From Herbidospora mongoliensis (GTDB lineage Bacteria > Actinomycetota > Actinomycetes > Streptosporangiales > Streptosporangiaceae), in NCBI RefSeq assembly GCF_001570545.1, contig NZ_BBXD01000011.1, positions 1 through 64,000 on the forward strand: a stretch of DNA of 64,000 bases. Reading direction: 5' to 3'. Position 1 is the first letter of the stretch, and every line of letters begins with the position of its first letter. The translations under genes were made by a program, and so were the position numbers. The notes beneath the pieces are model-generated. The model made no database searches, was not told where the DNA came from, and saw only the letters and a program-made list of their open reading frames with translations. Below are positions 26,584 to 34,173 of the stretch, one piece after another.

Positions 26584-27453
26584 TCACATGCCGGGGCGCA
26601 GGAGAACGCCGGCGGCCGTCTCCAGGGCGGCGAGGTGGTCGTCGACGGTGCGTAGGCCGGCGTTCATCGTGTTGATCGAGATGTGGGTCGCGCCGTGTTC
26701 GCGCCACTGCCCGGCCAGGTCGGCGAGGGCCTCCGGGTCTCCCTGCCAGGACAGGCGGCCCTCCATGCCGAGCGCGGCCGGATCGCGGCCTGCCGACGTC
26801 GCGGCCTCGTCCACAGCGGCCTTGGCCTCGGCCAGTTTGGGGCCGGGAGACACCTGCGGGAACCAGCCGTCGGCGAGGCGGCCCACGCGGCGGTAGGCAG
26901 GAGCCGACTGTGCGCCGAACCAGATCGGGATCGGGCGCTGCACCGGCAGCGGGGCCAGACCCGCGCCGGTCACCTGGTCGAACTCGCCGGTGAAGCTGAG
27001 CGAAAGTTCGGTCCAGAGGCGGCGCAGCAAGGGGACCTGTTCGTCGATGCGGCGGCCCCTGGTCGTGAAGTCCTGGCCCAGCGCTTCGTACTCGACCTTG
27101 TTCCAGCCCAAGCCCACGCCCAGCCGGAACTTTCCGCCGGTCAGGATGTCGACCTCGGCCGCCTGCTTGGCCACCAGCGCCGTCTGGCGCTGCGGCAGGA
27201 TGATGATCCCGGTCACCAGTTCCAGCGAGGTCAGCGCGGCCAGATAGCCGAACAGGACCATCGGCTCGTGGAAGGTCGTGTTGACGTCGTAGGGGCCGCT
27301 CCAGTTCTGGTGGACGGCTGGATCGGCGCCGAGCACATGGTCGTAGGCCAGCACGTGCCCGAAGCCGAGTTCCTCCACCCGCTTTCCGTAGGCGCGCACC
27401 GCGCCCACATCGCCCCCGATTTCCGACTGGGGAAAAACAACACCGATCCGCAT
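26584..27453 (-). CDS. LLM-class F420-dependent oxidoreductase
   Basis: 289 aa from ATG at 27453 with GAGAGGAG upstream. MRIGVVFPQSEIG, GFGHVLAYDHVLGAD, TGIIILPQRQTALVAKQAAEVDILTGGKFRLGVGLGWNKVEYEALG and RRIDEQVPLLRRLWTE are typical of the luciferase-like monooxygenase fold in its F420-using actinobacterial branch. The substrate is unknown. It lies 19 bp downstream of the MerR gene in the same run. Confidence 0.85.
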   Translation of the reverse strand: MRIGVVFPQSEIGGDVGAVRAYGKRVEELGFGHVLAYDHVLGADPAVHQNWSGPYDVNTTFHEPMVLFGYLAALTSLELVTGIIILPQRQTALVAKQAAEVDILTGGKFRLGVGLGWNKVEYEALGQDFTTRGRRIDEQVPLLRRLWTELSLSFTGEFDQVTGAGLAPLPVQRPIPIWFGAQSAPAYRRVGRLADGWFPQVSPGPKLAEAKAAVDEAATSAGRDPAALGMEGRLSWQGDPEALADLAGQWREHGATHISINTMNAGLRTVDDHLAALETAAGVLLRPGM

Positions 27454-27472
27454 ATCCGGCTCCTCTCGAAGA

Positions 27473-27850
27473 TCACTCCCGGACATCATTCCCAATCCGG
27501 GCCGCCAGTCCGTCGCGGAGCCTCGCCAGTCGGGTGATCTCCTCGTCAAGGGCGGCGATCCGACGGCGCGCGATGCCGTCTGGCTTGGCGCACACGCCCG
27601 GTTCTCCGTACGGGGGCAGCGCGTCCCCTTCGAGCAGGTCCAGCCGGTCGGCGCAGTGACGCAGGTCGGCCACGGTCAGCCCGAGCGAGAGCAGTTCCCT
27701 GATGACGCGGACGCGGGCGACGTCACGCCGGTCGTACTCACGCTGACCGGCCACCGATCGGCGCGGCGGGGACAGCAGGCCGCTCTGCTCGTAGAACCGC
27801 AGGGCGCGGGGTGTGGTTCCGGCCGCCGCCGCCGCGTCACCGATCCGCAT
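27473..27850 (-). CDS. MerR-family regulator
   Basis: 125 aa from ATG at 27850 with AGGAGGACC directly upstream. MRIGDAAAAAGTTPRALRFYEQSGLL is the MerR winged helix; YDRRDVARVRVIRELLSLGLTVADLRHC continues it, and a coiled coil (IAALDEEITRLARLRDGLAARI) ends the protein. One Cys (HCADRL) and CAKPDG occur in the effector region, but there is no MerR metal motif. MerR proteins activate from elongated spacers by DNA distortion. It most likely controls the oxidoreductase gene 8 bp upstream and thus its own operon. Confidence 0.9.
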   Translation of the reverse strand: MRIGDAAAAAGTTPRALRFYEQSGLLSPPRRSVAGQREYDRRDVARVRVIRELLSLGLTVADLRHCADRLDLLEGDALPPYGEPGVCAKPDGIARRRIAALDEEITRLARLRDGLAARIGNDVRE

Positions 27851-27858
27851 CGGTCCTC

Positions 27859-28872
27859 CTAAAGTGCCACCACGACCGTCCCGAAGTGGTGGCCGGTGAG
27901 CATGTCGTGCAACGCCACCGGCGCGTTCTGGATGCCCTCGACGCGGTCGTACGGGAAGGTGATCTGTCCTGACCCCAACCATCCGGCGAACCGGTCGAGC
28001 CACTCCCCCCGCACTCCGGGGTCGCCCTGAGGACTGTAGCCGCGCAGCGTGACCTGCCTGATGAGAAGCTGGAAGGAGTCCAGTTCGACCGGAGACGTGG
28101 TGCCTGTGCCCTCCTCGGCGAGTTGCCCGGAAAGCGCCCCGACCAGAACGAAACGCGCGCACTTGTTCGCCGCGCCGACGGCCGCCCGCAGTTCCTCGCC
28201 GCCGACGTTGTCGAAGAAGACGTCGACACCGTCCGGGGCGGCCTTGGCCAGTTGGTCGGCGATGGGATCCGAGCCGCGGATCAGGACCTCGTCGTAGCCG
28301 AGTTCGGCGCGCATACGCCCGGCCTTCGCCGGCGACCCGGTGCTGCCGATCACCCGGCCGGCGCCGAGCAGCCGGGCGATCTGACCGGCCATCGAACCCA
28401 CCGAGCCCGCGCCGCCGGAGACGTACACGGTGTCGCCCGGACGAACCTCCGCGCCCCGTGTCAGCGCCCCGTAGGCGGTCCGTCCCTGGGCGAGGTGCGC
28501 GACGGGATCTTGCAACGTGTCGCCCAGTGGCGTGCATTCGGCCACCGGCACCGCCGCGTACTCACGCCAGCCCAGCCAGTGGGAGACCCACTCGCCGGGG
28601 CGCGGCCCGTCGTCCCCGTCTGCGGTGACGACCTCGCCGATCGCGGCGCCGAACAGGGTGTCGCCGGGGCTGAGGCCGGGGAAGGGCGCGCCTGGCACGC
28701 TTCCGCCGATCAGCGTCCGCAGCGCCGCGAAGACGTGGAAGAAGCGGTTCCTGACCAGGACCTGGCCGGGTTTCGGCACCGGCATGGGCGTCTCTACGAC
28801 AGCGAAGTCCTGCGGCCTGGGCAATCCGGAGGGCAGTGTCGCCAGTCGGACTTCACGGGATGTATCGGGCAT
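27859..28872 (-). CDS. NADPH-dependent MDR oxidoreductase (CurA/alkenal reductase type)
   Basis: 337 aa from ATG at 28872 with GAGGAGC upstream. It has the medium-chain reductase fold without structural zinc: TLPSGLPRPQDFAVVETPMP, the core FGAAIGEVV, HLAQGRTAYGAL, a GGAGSVGSMAGQIARLLGA Rossmann loop (AxxGxxG type), FFDNVGGEELRAAV and YSPQGDPGVRGEW. This is the NADP-dependent zinc-free branch acting on alpha,beta-unsaturated carbonyls and similar electrophiles. Being first in an operon with a MerR regulator suggests induction by a reactive compound. Confidence 0.9.
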   Translation of the reverse strand: MPDTSREVRLATLPSGLPRPQDFAVVETPMPVPKPGQVLVRNRFFHVFAALRTLIGGSVPGAPFPGLSPGDTLFGAAIGEVVTADGDDGPRPGEWVSHWLGWREYAAVPVAECTPLGDTLQDPVAHLAQGRTAYGALTRGAEVRPGDTVYVSGGAGSVGSMAGQIARLLGAGRVIGSTGSPAKAGRMRAELGYDEVLIRGSDPIADQLAKAAPDGVDVFFDNVGGEELRAAVGAANKCARFVLVGALSGQLAEEGTGTTSPVELDSFQLLIRQVTLRGYSPQGDPGVRGEWLDRFAGWLGSGQITFPYDRVEGIQNAPVALHDMLTGHHFGTVVVAL

Positions 28873-28923
28873 GAGAGCTCCTCGCGTGGCTCGATCGGGG
28901 CAGGGCTGCGCGAGGTTAACCCC

Positions 28924-28937
28924 TGACCTATACGTCA
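28924..28937. promoter_or_regulatory. Candidate MerR operator upstream of the oxidoreductase operon
   Basis: TGACCTATACGTCA is a near-perfect palindrome 51 bp upstream of the ATG at 28872. On the minus strand it reads TTGACGTATAGGTCA, so it overlaps a TTGAC -35-like hexamer, the usual place of MerR operators. Confidence 0.5.
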
Positions 28938-29302
28938 AAGGCAAGGGCGACGACGGCCTTGAGGAATGCGGCGAGTGAACGCGGCCTCGCCGGTTCGCCG
29001 GGATGTACCTACACGATGGCGATGAAAGCCGCATGGAATCGAGCGGGTCGCGAACCAGTGCCGGCGATTCTCGGAATGGGTGAATTCCTCAGCCACGGCC
29101 CGTTCCGCTCCATCCTGGGCGCGCTTTGTGGAGATATGCGTGGACTGCCCCTGGGCATACGGTTCGATGACCGCAAATGGGCACATGTCAACTCTCGGGG
29201 TTACTTATCAATCACCAGCGATCGAGAGTTTCGCGGCGGTCGCGTTTTTGTCGGTGGCAGAGTCCACACTCACCCTCAAGGGCGTCTGTCTAAGGGGGTT
29301 CC
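28938..29302. other. Intergenic stretch between divergent genes
   Basis: About 365 bp with short frames on both strands that show no recognisable motif. It holds the promoter of the nuclease gene (GTG at 29303 after AAGGGGG). Confidence 0.5.
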
Positions 29303-29956
29303 GTGGCGAGGCGGAGAAACGGGCGGAAGAGGAAAGGCCGTGGCGAGGAGCTCTGGCTCCTGGTCGCGGTGGTCGTCGTCGTGGTGGGGGTCGCGCTGTG
29401 GCGGTTCGTCAGTGCCTACCCGGGGTGGGCCATCGCCATCGCCGTCGTGCTCCTGGCGGTGACCGGCGGGGGGCTCTACTTACGGCATCGGATCATCGAG
29501 GCCGATCGGCGGCGGTTCCTGGCCGCGAATACGGAGCTGGAGCGGGTCGACCGGCTCACCGGTCCGCAGTTCGAGCGCCTGATCGCCGAGCGGCTGCACT
29601 CCGACGGGTTCCGCCAGGTCGCCCGGCGCGGCGGCACCGGTGACGGCGGGGTCGACATCACGGCCAACGCGTTCGGTCATGGTCGCTACGCCGTTCAGTG
29701 CAAGCGGTATCGGGGCACCGTGGGCGCGCCCGAGGTGCGGAACTTCCTTGGAGCGCTGGCCAATGCGTTCTCGGGGCATACAGGCATTCTGGTCACCTCG
29801 GGCACACTGACCCGGCAGGCGAAGGCGGAGGCCGCGGCGGCCCGGCAACCGCTGATCATCGTGGAGCGTGACGAGCTGGCCGACTGGTTACTGGGTGGCA
29901 TGACGTTGCTGCCCGCACCGCCACGCCGACCACTCACTGAGGGCGAATTCGCTTAG
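29303..29956 (+). CDS. Membrane-anchored Mrr-type restriction endonuclease-like protein
   Basis: 217 aa. The basic N-terminus and two TM helices (about 18-35, 41-58) precede a PD-(D/E)XK nuclease domain of the Mrr_cat family: LTGPQFERLIAERLHSDGF (conserved Glu helix), RGGTGDGGVDITA (catalytic Asp at about 124) and YAVQCKRYRG (QxK at about 137-139). The C-terminal IVERDELADWLL block is also typical. All catalytic positions are present. Members cleave DNA, often modified DNA; why many actinobacterial copies are membrane-tethered is unknown. Two TTA Leu codons (in GLYLRH and DWLLGG) could make expression depend on bldA tRNA. Confidence 0.85.
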   Translation: MARRRNGRKRKGRGEELWLLVAVVVVVVGVALWRFVSAYPGWAIAIAVVLLAVTGGGLYLRHRIIEADRRRFLAANTELERVDRLTGPQFERLIAERLHSDGFRQVARRGGTGDGGVDITANAFGHGRYAVQCKRYRGTVGAPEVRNFLGALANAFSGHTGILVTSGTLTRQAKAEAAAARQPLIIVERDELADWLLGGMTLLPAPPRRPLTEGEFA

Positions 29957-30134
29957 GACATCCGCGACGCCGCTTTGCTCAGGATGGGCTCGGATTCCCG
30001 CTGCCGAAGATCGGGACCTGCCGGTCGGTGCGGTGCGCGGTGGTCGTTCCGCACATGCGATCCGTGCCGTTCGCGACGACGTCGTGCCGGCGGGAGCGGT
30101 CTGTGGAACGCCATCGCCGCCGGAGTCGGGCAGG

Positions 30135-31244
30135 TCAGGTGATGGCAGCGAAGCGGGGCAGCAGGTGTTCGGCGACCTGCGCCGCTTCCTCGGTCAGGGG
30201 CCAGCCGGCCAGGATGAGGGCCGACAGTCCGGTACGTTCGCGCAGGTCCGCCACCCGGGTGGTGATGGCGTCGGGGGTGCCGACGAGGTAGACGGCCGAT
30301 GAGCCCGTGCTGAAGATGTCCAGTGGTGACCAGGCGGTGATGCCCGCGTACAGGCCGTCGCCCAGGGCCAGGTCGCGGGGGTCGGGGAGGCGTCCGTCGA
30401 GGATGGTGTCGACCCACTTCTGGCGGAGGGGGTCGCGCGCGGTGAAGGTGCGCAGGTCCTGAGCACCGTGGGTGCGGCGGCGGACGGCACCGTCCAGGAT
30501 GTCGGTGATCTGGTCGACGCCCGTCTCCTCGAACTGGGAGCGGAAGCGGTCGAGGGCCTCCCGTTCGGTCGGGCGGACGACCACGCCCGCGAGGGCGCCG
30601 AAGTCGGTCAGGGTGCGGCCGTGGGCACGGGCCGAGTCTCGGGCGGCCTGGAACTTCTCGGCCAGGAACGTGGGCTGGCGCATCATCGTCAGGTAGGTGT
30701 CCAGGACCTCCCCCGAGGAGGCCAGGCCGGCCTCTGAGTCGCCCGCGCCCCACACCGGCACGCCACCCGGATGGGTCGGTTCCATGCGCAGGGGGGTGTT
30801 GGGGAAGTTGGAGTCGGCGCCTTCGGCGTAGAGGCGGCGGAACTCGCTCCAGTAGTCCTTGCCGAGGGCGTAGCGCTCGTCGTGGTCGGTGTCCATGCCG
30901 TACTTCACGAGGATGTTGTCGCGGCCGTTGACCGAGTTGATCAGCAGTCGGCCACCGCTGAAGGCGTCGAAGGCCAACGCCTTCTCGGCGAGCAGCCGGG
31001 CCGGGATCATCCGGGCGTAGACCGCGATCAGGAAGCGCATCGAGGTGGTGTGCGCGGCGGCGAAACCGGCCGACACGAACGGGTCGTTCGGCCAGGTGGC
31101 CACGAGTGCCCCGTGGAACCCGCTCCGGTCGATGGTCCGCGCCAGTTCCAGGTAGCGGGCGGGGTTGAAGGGGTGGAGGCCGCCGGGACTCCACGGGTAC
31201 TCGCCGTCGGCCGGGGTCAGGTACCACAGGGTCTTGATGCTCAT
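30135..31244 (-). CDS. LLM-class flavin-dependent monooxygenase, SsuD/SfnG-like
   Basis: 369 aa. MSIKTLWYLTPADGEYPW, YLELARTIDRSGFHGALVAT, FLIAVYARMIPARLLAEKALAFDAFSGGRLLINSVNGRD and RYALGKDYWSEFRRLYAEG match the alkanesulfonate/dimethylsulfone monooxygenase branch of the luciferase family, which uses FMNH2 to release sulfite or sulfinate from organosulfur. Its start overlaps the thiM stop by four bases. With the rhodanese gene upstream, a role in sulfur salvage is likely, but the exact substrate is unknown. Confidence 0.85.
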   Translation of the reverse strand: MSIKTLWYLTPADGEYPWSPGGLHPFNPARYLELARTIDRSGFHGALVATWPNDPFVSAGFAAAHTTSMRFLIAVYARMIPARLLAEKALAFDAFSGGRLLINSVNGRDNILVKYGMDTDHDERYALGKDYWSEFRRLYAEGADSNFPNTPLRMEPTHPGGVPVWGAGDSEAGLASSGEVLDTYLTMMRQPTFLAEKFQAARDSARAHGRTLTDFGALAGVVVRPTEREALDRFRSQFEETGVDQITDILDGAVRRRTHGAQDLRTFTARDPLRQKWVDTILDGRLPDPRDLALGDGLYAGITAWSPLDIFSTGSSAVYLVGTPDAITTRVADLRERTGLSALILAGWPLTEEAAQVAEHLLPRFAAIT

Positions 31245-32068
31245 ACGAGCTGGTCATGCGGCTCGATATGGCCCTTGCCGCGGAGGTCGCCGGGGGTGGT
31301 CGAGGCCAGGGCGTCCAAGAACAAGGGCACGAAGGTGCCGGGGCCGGCCGCGGCGCGGGCGGCCACTTCCGCAGCGACGGAGAAGTGGGTGTGGGCGGCG
31401 ACCAGGCCGGTGAACGGATCGGTCACGGCGAGGTAGGCGGCCGACAGTGCGCCCAGGGAGCAGCCGGTCGCGGTCACCTTGGGCAGGAGGGCGCTGCCTC
31501 CGTGCACCCGGACGGTTCCGATGTCTCCTTCTCGTGTACGACCTGACACATAGTCCACGGGGCCGGAGGCGGAGACCGCTTCGCTGATGTCGAGCAGTTT
31601 GAGCGCCAGGGGGACGGCGTCGGCGGCTTCGGCCACGCTGTCCACGCCCCTGGTCGCGCCGCTCTGGCCGGCGACGGCGGCGATCTCGCCGGCGTTGCCT
31701 CTGATGGCCGTCGGGCGGTGGGTCAGCAGGTCGACGGCGAGCTTCGTCCGCCACGGCAGGCCGCCTACGCCGACCGGGTCGAGGACCCACGGGCGTCCGG
31801 ACTCATGGGCCGACTTCGCGGCGAGGGTGAAGGCCTCGGCCTGGAAGTCGGTGGGGGTGCCCAGATTGATCAGTACGGCTCCGGCGATCGTGGCGAAGAA
31901 CTCCGCTTCGTGCGGGTTGTCGATGACGGCGTTGGTCGCGCCGGCGGCCAGCAGGACGTTGGTGAGGAAGTTGGCCGACACGATGTTGGTGAGGGACTGC
32001 ACGAGCGGCACCTGGGAGCGCAGCTCCTCCAGCGCCCCCGCGACGTCTTCGGCGGTGGGCAGCGGCAT
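31241..32068 (-). CDS. thiM: Hydroxyethylthiazole kinase
   Basis: 275 aa, full length for the family. It shows PLVQSLTNIVSANFLTNVLLAAGATNAVIDNPHEA at the N-terminus, VLDPVGVGG, TAIRGNAGEIAAVAG, and the C-terminal catalytic block KVTATGCSLGALSAAYLAV with the Cys typical of ThiM. The enzyme phosphorylates the thiazole alcohol for thiamine salvage. It sits in the middle of a three-gene run, 15 bp after the rhodanese gene and overlapping the LLM monooxygenase. No TPP riboswitch fits in the 57-bp upstream region of the operon. Confidence 0.92.
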   Translation of the reverse strand: MPLPTAEDVAGALEELRSQVPLVQSLTNIVSANFLTNVLLAAGATNAVIDNPHEAEFFATIAGAVLINLGTPTDFQAEAFTLAAKSAHESGRPWVLDPVGVGGLPWRTKLAVDLLTHRPTAIRGNAGEIAAVAGQSGATRGVDSVAEAADAVPLALKLLDISEAVSASGPVDYVSGRTREGDIGTVRVHGGSALLPKVTATGCSLGALSAAYLAVTDPFTGLVAAHTHFSVAAEVAARAAAGPGTFVPLFLDALASTTPGDLRGKGHIEPHDQLV

Positions 32069-32083
32069 GGTCGTTCCTTTCGG

Positions 32084-32938
32084 TCACACGTTCAGGGGGA
32101 GGGTGGGGTCGGCGGTCCATTCTTCGAGCGAGCCGTCGTACACCCTGACGTCGCGATGACCCGCGCGGACCAGCGCGATCGCGACCACACAGGCGGAGAC
32201 GCCGCCGCCGCAGTAGACGACCACGGGCTCGGTGAGGACGGCCGGTGTGGTCAGGTCCTCGATGTCTCCGGCGGGGAGGTTCACGCTGCCGGGGATGTGT
32301 CCTCGGCGCGAATAGCGGGTGGGCACCGTGGCGTTGAAGTGTCCGGCGCTCAGCGCGCACACCAGCGTCCCGGGGCGCCGACCTTGGCTGATGTCCAGCA
32401 CATCCTGTTTGTCGGCCCAGAGTCCGCGGCTCTCCGCAGGCGGGAACGGCTCTGTGCCTCCTGGTTCGGGGAGGCCGCCCTCGCCGCTCGGGAGTCGTCG
32501 GCTCGTCGCAGGTAGCGGCTTCGGGTCGCCGTAGGCGAGTGGAAGGCCCTCGTCGGTCCAGGTTCGGAGGCCGCCGTCGAGGATGTGGGCGTCCATGCCC
32601 GCGTCGCGCAGGGTCCACCAGGCGCGGGCCGACCATTGCATGGAGCCGTCGTCGGTGAAGACGATGCGGTCGGTGGGGGTCGCGCCGATGCGGGTGAGTT
32701 CTCGGCGGACTGTTTCCGGGTCGGGGTGGGGGAAGTGGTAGGGCTGGGGTGGGCCTGCCAGCTCGGTGAGCAGGTCTACGTGGATCGAGCCGGGGATGTG
32801 CCCGGCTCGCCATGTGACGGCGCCGGACTCCGCGCGGTAGTCGCCGTCGAACTCCGGCTTCGCGAGCCGGACTGTCACGTCGATGAGAAACGGCCGCTCA
32901 GCGGCCACGTCTTGGGCGCTGACGAGCACTTGCCTCAT
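32084..32938 (-). CDS. Sulfurtransferase with two rhodanese domains
   Basis: 284 aa. The first rhodanese domain (about 1-130) lacks the catalytic Cys, as usual; GHIPGSIHVDLLTEL and ILDGGLRTWTDEGLPL are the domain marks. The second (about 160-284) carries RRGHIPGSVNLPAGDIED and the active loop VYCGGGVSACVVAIALV with the persulfide-forming Cys, then VYDGSLEEWTADPTLPL. It moves sulfane sulfur from thiosulfate or mercaptopyruvate. It is first gene of the leftward sulfur operon and shares its promoter region with the plus-strand gene at 32996. Confidence 0.92.
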   Translation of the reverse strand: MRQVLVSAQDVAAERPFLIDVTVRLAKPEFDGDYRAESGAVTWRAGHIPGSIHVDLLTELAGPPQPYHFPHPDPETVRRELTRIGATPTDRIVFTDDGSMQWSARAWWTLRDAGMDAHILDGGLRTWTDEGLPLAYGDPKPLPATSRRLPSGEGGLPEPGGTEPFPPAESRGLWADKQDVLDISQGRRPGTLVCALSAGHFNATVPTRYSRRGHIPGSVNLPAGDIEDLTTPAVLTEPVVVYCGGGVSACVVAIALVRAGHRDVRVYDGSLEEWTADPTLPLNV

Positions 32939-32946
32939 GCCAAAAG

Positions 32947-32963
32947 CCTATATATTTGGTAGG
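32947..32963. promoter_or_regulatory. 17-bp palindrome in the rhodanese/hydroquinone-reductase divergent promoter
   Basis: CCTATATATTTGGTAGG fits CCTAC-N7-GTAGG with one mismatch. The same spacing and arms occur twice before the ABC transporter operon (45716..45732 and 45765..45781). It lies 9 bp from one start codon and 33 bp from the other, so a bound repressor would block both genes. Confidence 0.6.
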
Positions 32964-32995
32964 TTTTGTGCAAATAGTCGTTCCGAGGAGACTCC

Positions 32996-33946
32996 GTGAC
33001 TACTTACGCACCTGTCTACGCCGGTCCCGTCGACGTCGCCACCTTCGGGCCCTATGGGCCGGGCCGTCTCGACCGCGTGAGCGACCGTCCCGTCTATCCG
33101 TTCCAGAACCGGATCACCGCCGACGGTTCCAGCGGGTACCTCGCCGAGCCTGGGCGCTACCACCTCTATCTCGCTTACGTCTGCCCGTGGGCTCAGCGCG
33201 TGGCGATCATCCGTGACCTGGCCGGGCTGCAGGAGGTGGTGTCTCTGTCCTACCTCGATGACGCGCGTGACTCCCGGGGGTGGGCGTTCCGGGAGAACCG
33301 CGGGCCCGATCCCGTCAACGGGTTCAGCTTCCTGGCGGAGGCCTACGAGGCGACCGAGGCCGGTTACCCCGGCCACATCTCCGTCCCGACGCTGTGGGAC
33401 CGGCAGACCGGCACGGTCGTCAGCAACAACTATCCGGAGATCCCCATCGATCTCGGCACCCAGTTCGGCGGGACCGGGCTGGACCTCTATCCGGAGGCAT
33501 CGCGCGCCGAGATCATCGCCTTCGACGAGGAGATCGCCCGCGACTTCAGTCTCGCCGCGCACGGGGTGGGCCGGGCGGCCACGCAGGAGGAGTACGAGGA
33601 GCGGCGGGCCGCTGTGATCGCGACGCTCGACCGTTTCGACGCCCGCCTGGCTGGCTCGCGTTATCTGTTCGGTGACGACGTCACCGCGTCTGACGTGCAG
33701 TTGTTCGTGGCGCTGGTCCGTTTCGACCTGCTGACCAATCCCCGCAACGGCATCAGCGAGCGCCGGCTGACCGACTATCCGAACCTGTGGCGTTACGCCC
33801 GTGACCTCTACCGGATCCCGGCCTTCCGCGAGACGACCGACTTCGCCGCGTTCCAGCCGGCCGGGCCGATCGTGCACCCGGACGACGGCGTGACCCGGAT
33901 CAACGTCGAGCCTCACCTGGCTGATTGGGGACTCGGCACCGAGTGA
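32996..33946 (+). CDS. Glutathionyl-hydroquinone-reductase-like S-transferase (Ecm4/YqjG family)
   Basis: 316 aa from GTG with CGAGGAG upstream. It has the N-terminal thioredoxin fold with YLAYVCPWAQRVAIIRDLAGL, where the Cys in CPWA is the catalytic residue of this family, then GHISVPTLWDRQTGTVVSNNYPEI (cis-Pro and Ser/Asn ligand site). The C-terminal helical domain contains RYLFGDDVTASDVQLFVALVRFD. Family enzymes reduce glutathionyl-hydroquinones, and actinomycetes without glutathione probably use mycothiol. Its promoter palindrome is shared with the sulfur operon. Confidence 0.88.
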   Translation: MTTYAPVYAGPVDVATFGPYGPGRLDRVSDRPVYPFQNRITADGSSGYLAEPGRYHLYLAYVCPWAQRVAIIRDLAGLQEVVSLSYLDDARDSRGWAFRENRGPDPVNGFSFLAEAYEATEAGYPGHISVPTLWDRQTGTVVSNNYPEIPIDLGTQFGGTGLDLYPEASRAEIIAFDEEIARDFSLAAHGVGRAATQEEYEERRAAVIATLDRFDARLAGSRYLFGDDVTASDVQLFVALVRFDLLTNPRNGISERRLTDYPNLWRYARDLYRIPAFRETTDFAAFQPAGPIVHPDDGVTRINVEPHLADWGLGTE

Positions 33947-34147
33947 GCGTGTGACGGTGACTGGGACTCGGCTGCTCGAAGGCTGTTCACGGTTTCGGAG
34001 AGTTGTCCCGGGCGCGTACCGGCCGCGCGGGACATTTGCACGCACATCTCTGGCCGCCTGCGGGAACAGCCCAATCGGACGTCACAGTATTTCCGGCTAC
34101 GTAACGGCGGCGGCTGATTTGATCCCTTTTCATCCGTCACCCTGAAA

Positions 34148-34173
34148 GGGGTCCTGGATTCTCCAGGACCTCT
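34148..34173. terminator. Bidirectional intrinsic terminator between convergent genes
   Basis: GGTCCTGGA and TCCAGGACC form a strong hairpin with a 3-nt loop, flanked by AAGG and CTCTT. It directly abuts the kinase stop codon and lies 200 bp after the S-transferase gene. Confidence 0.65.

Noticed and set aside
28959-29302. Short plus- and minus-strand frames before the nuclease gene
   Set aside because: No motif, no ribosome site, and composition typical of non-coding DNA.
29953-31257. 434-codon minus-strand open frame
   Set aside because: Shadow of the SsuD-like gene in another frame, dominated by Arg/Pro/His.
32939-32995. TPP riboswitch before the thiM-containing operon
   Set aside because: Only 57 bp separate the divergent starts and no thi-box sequence is present.
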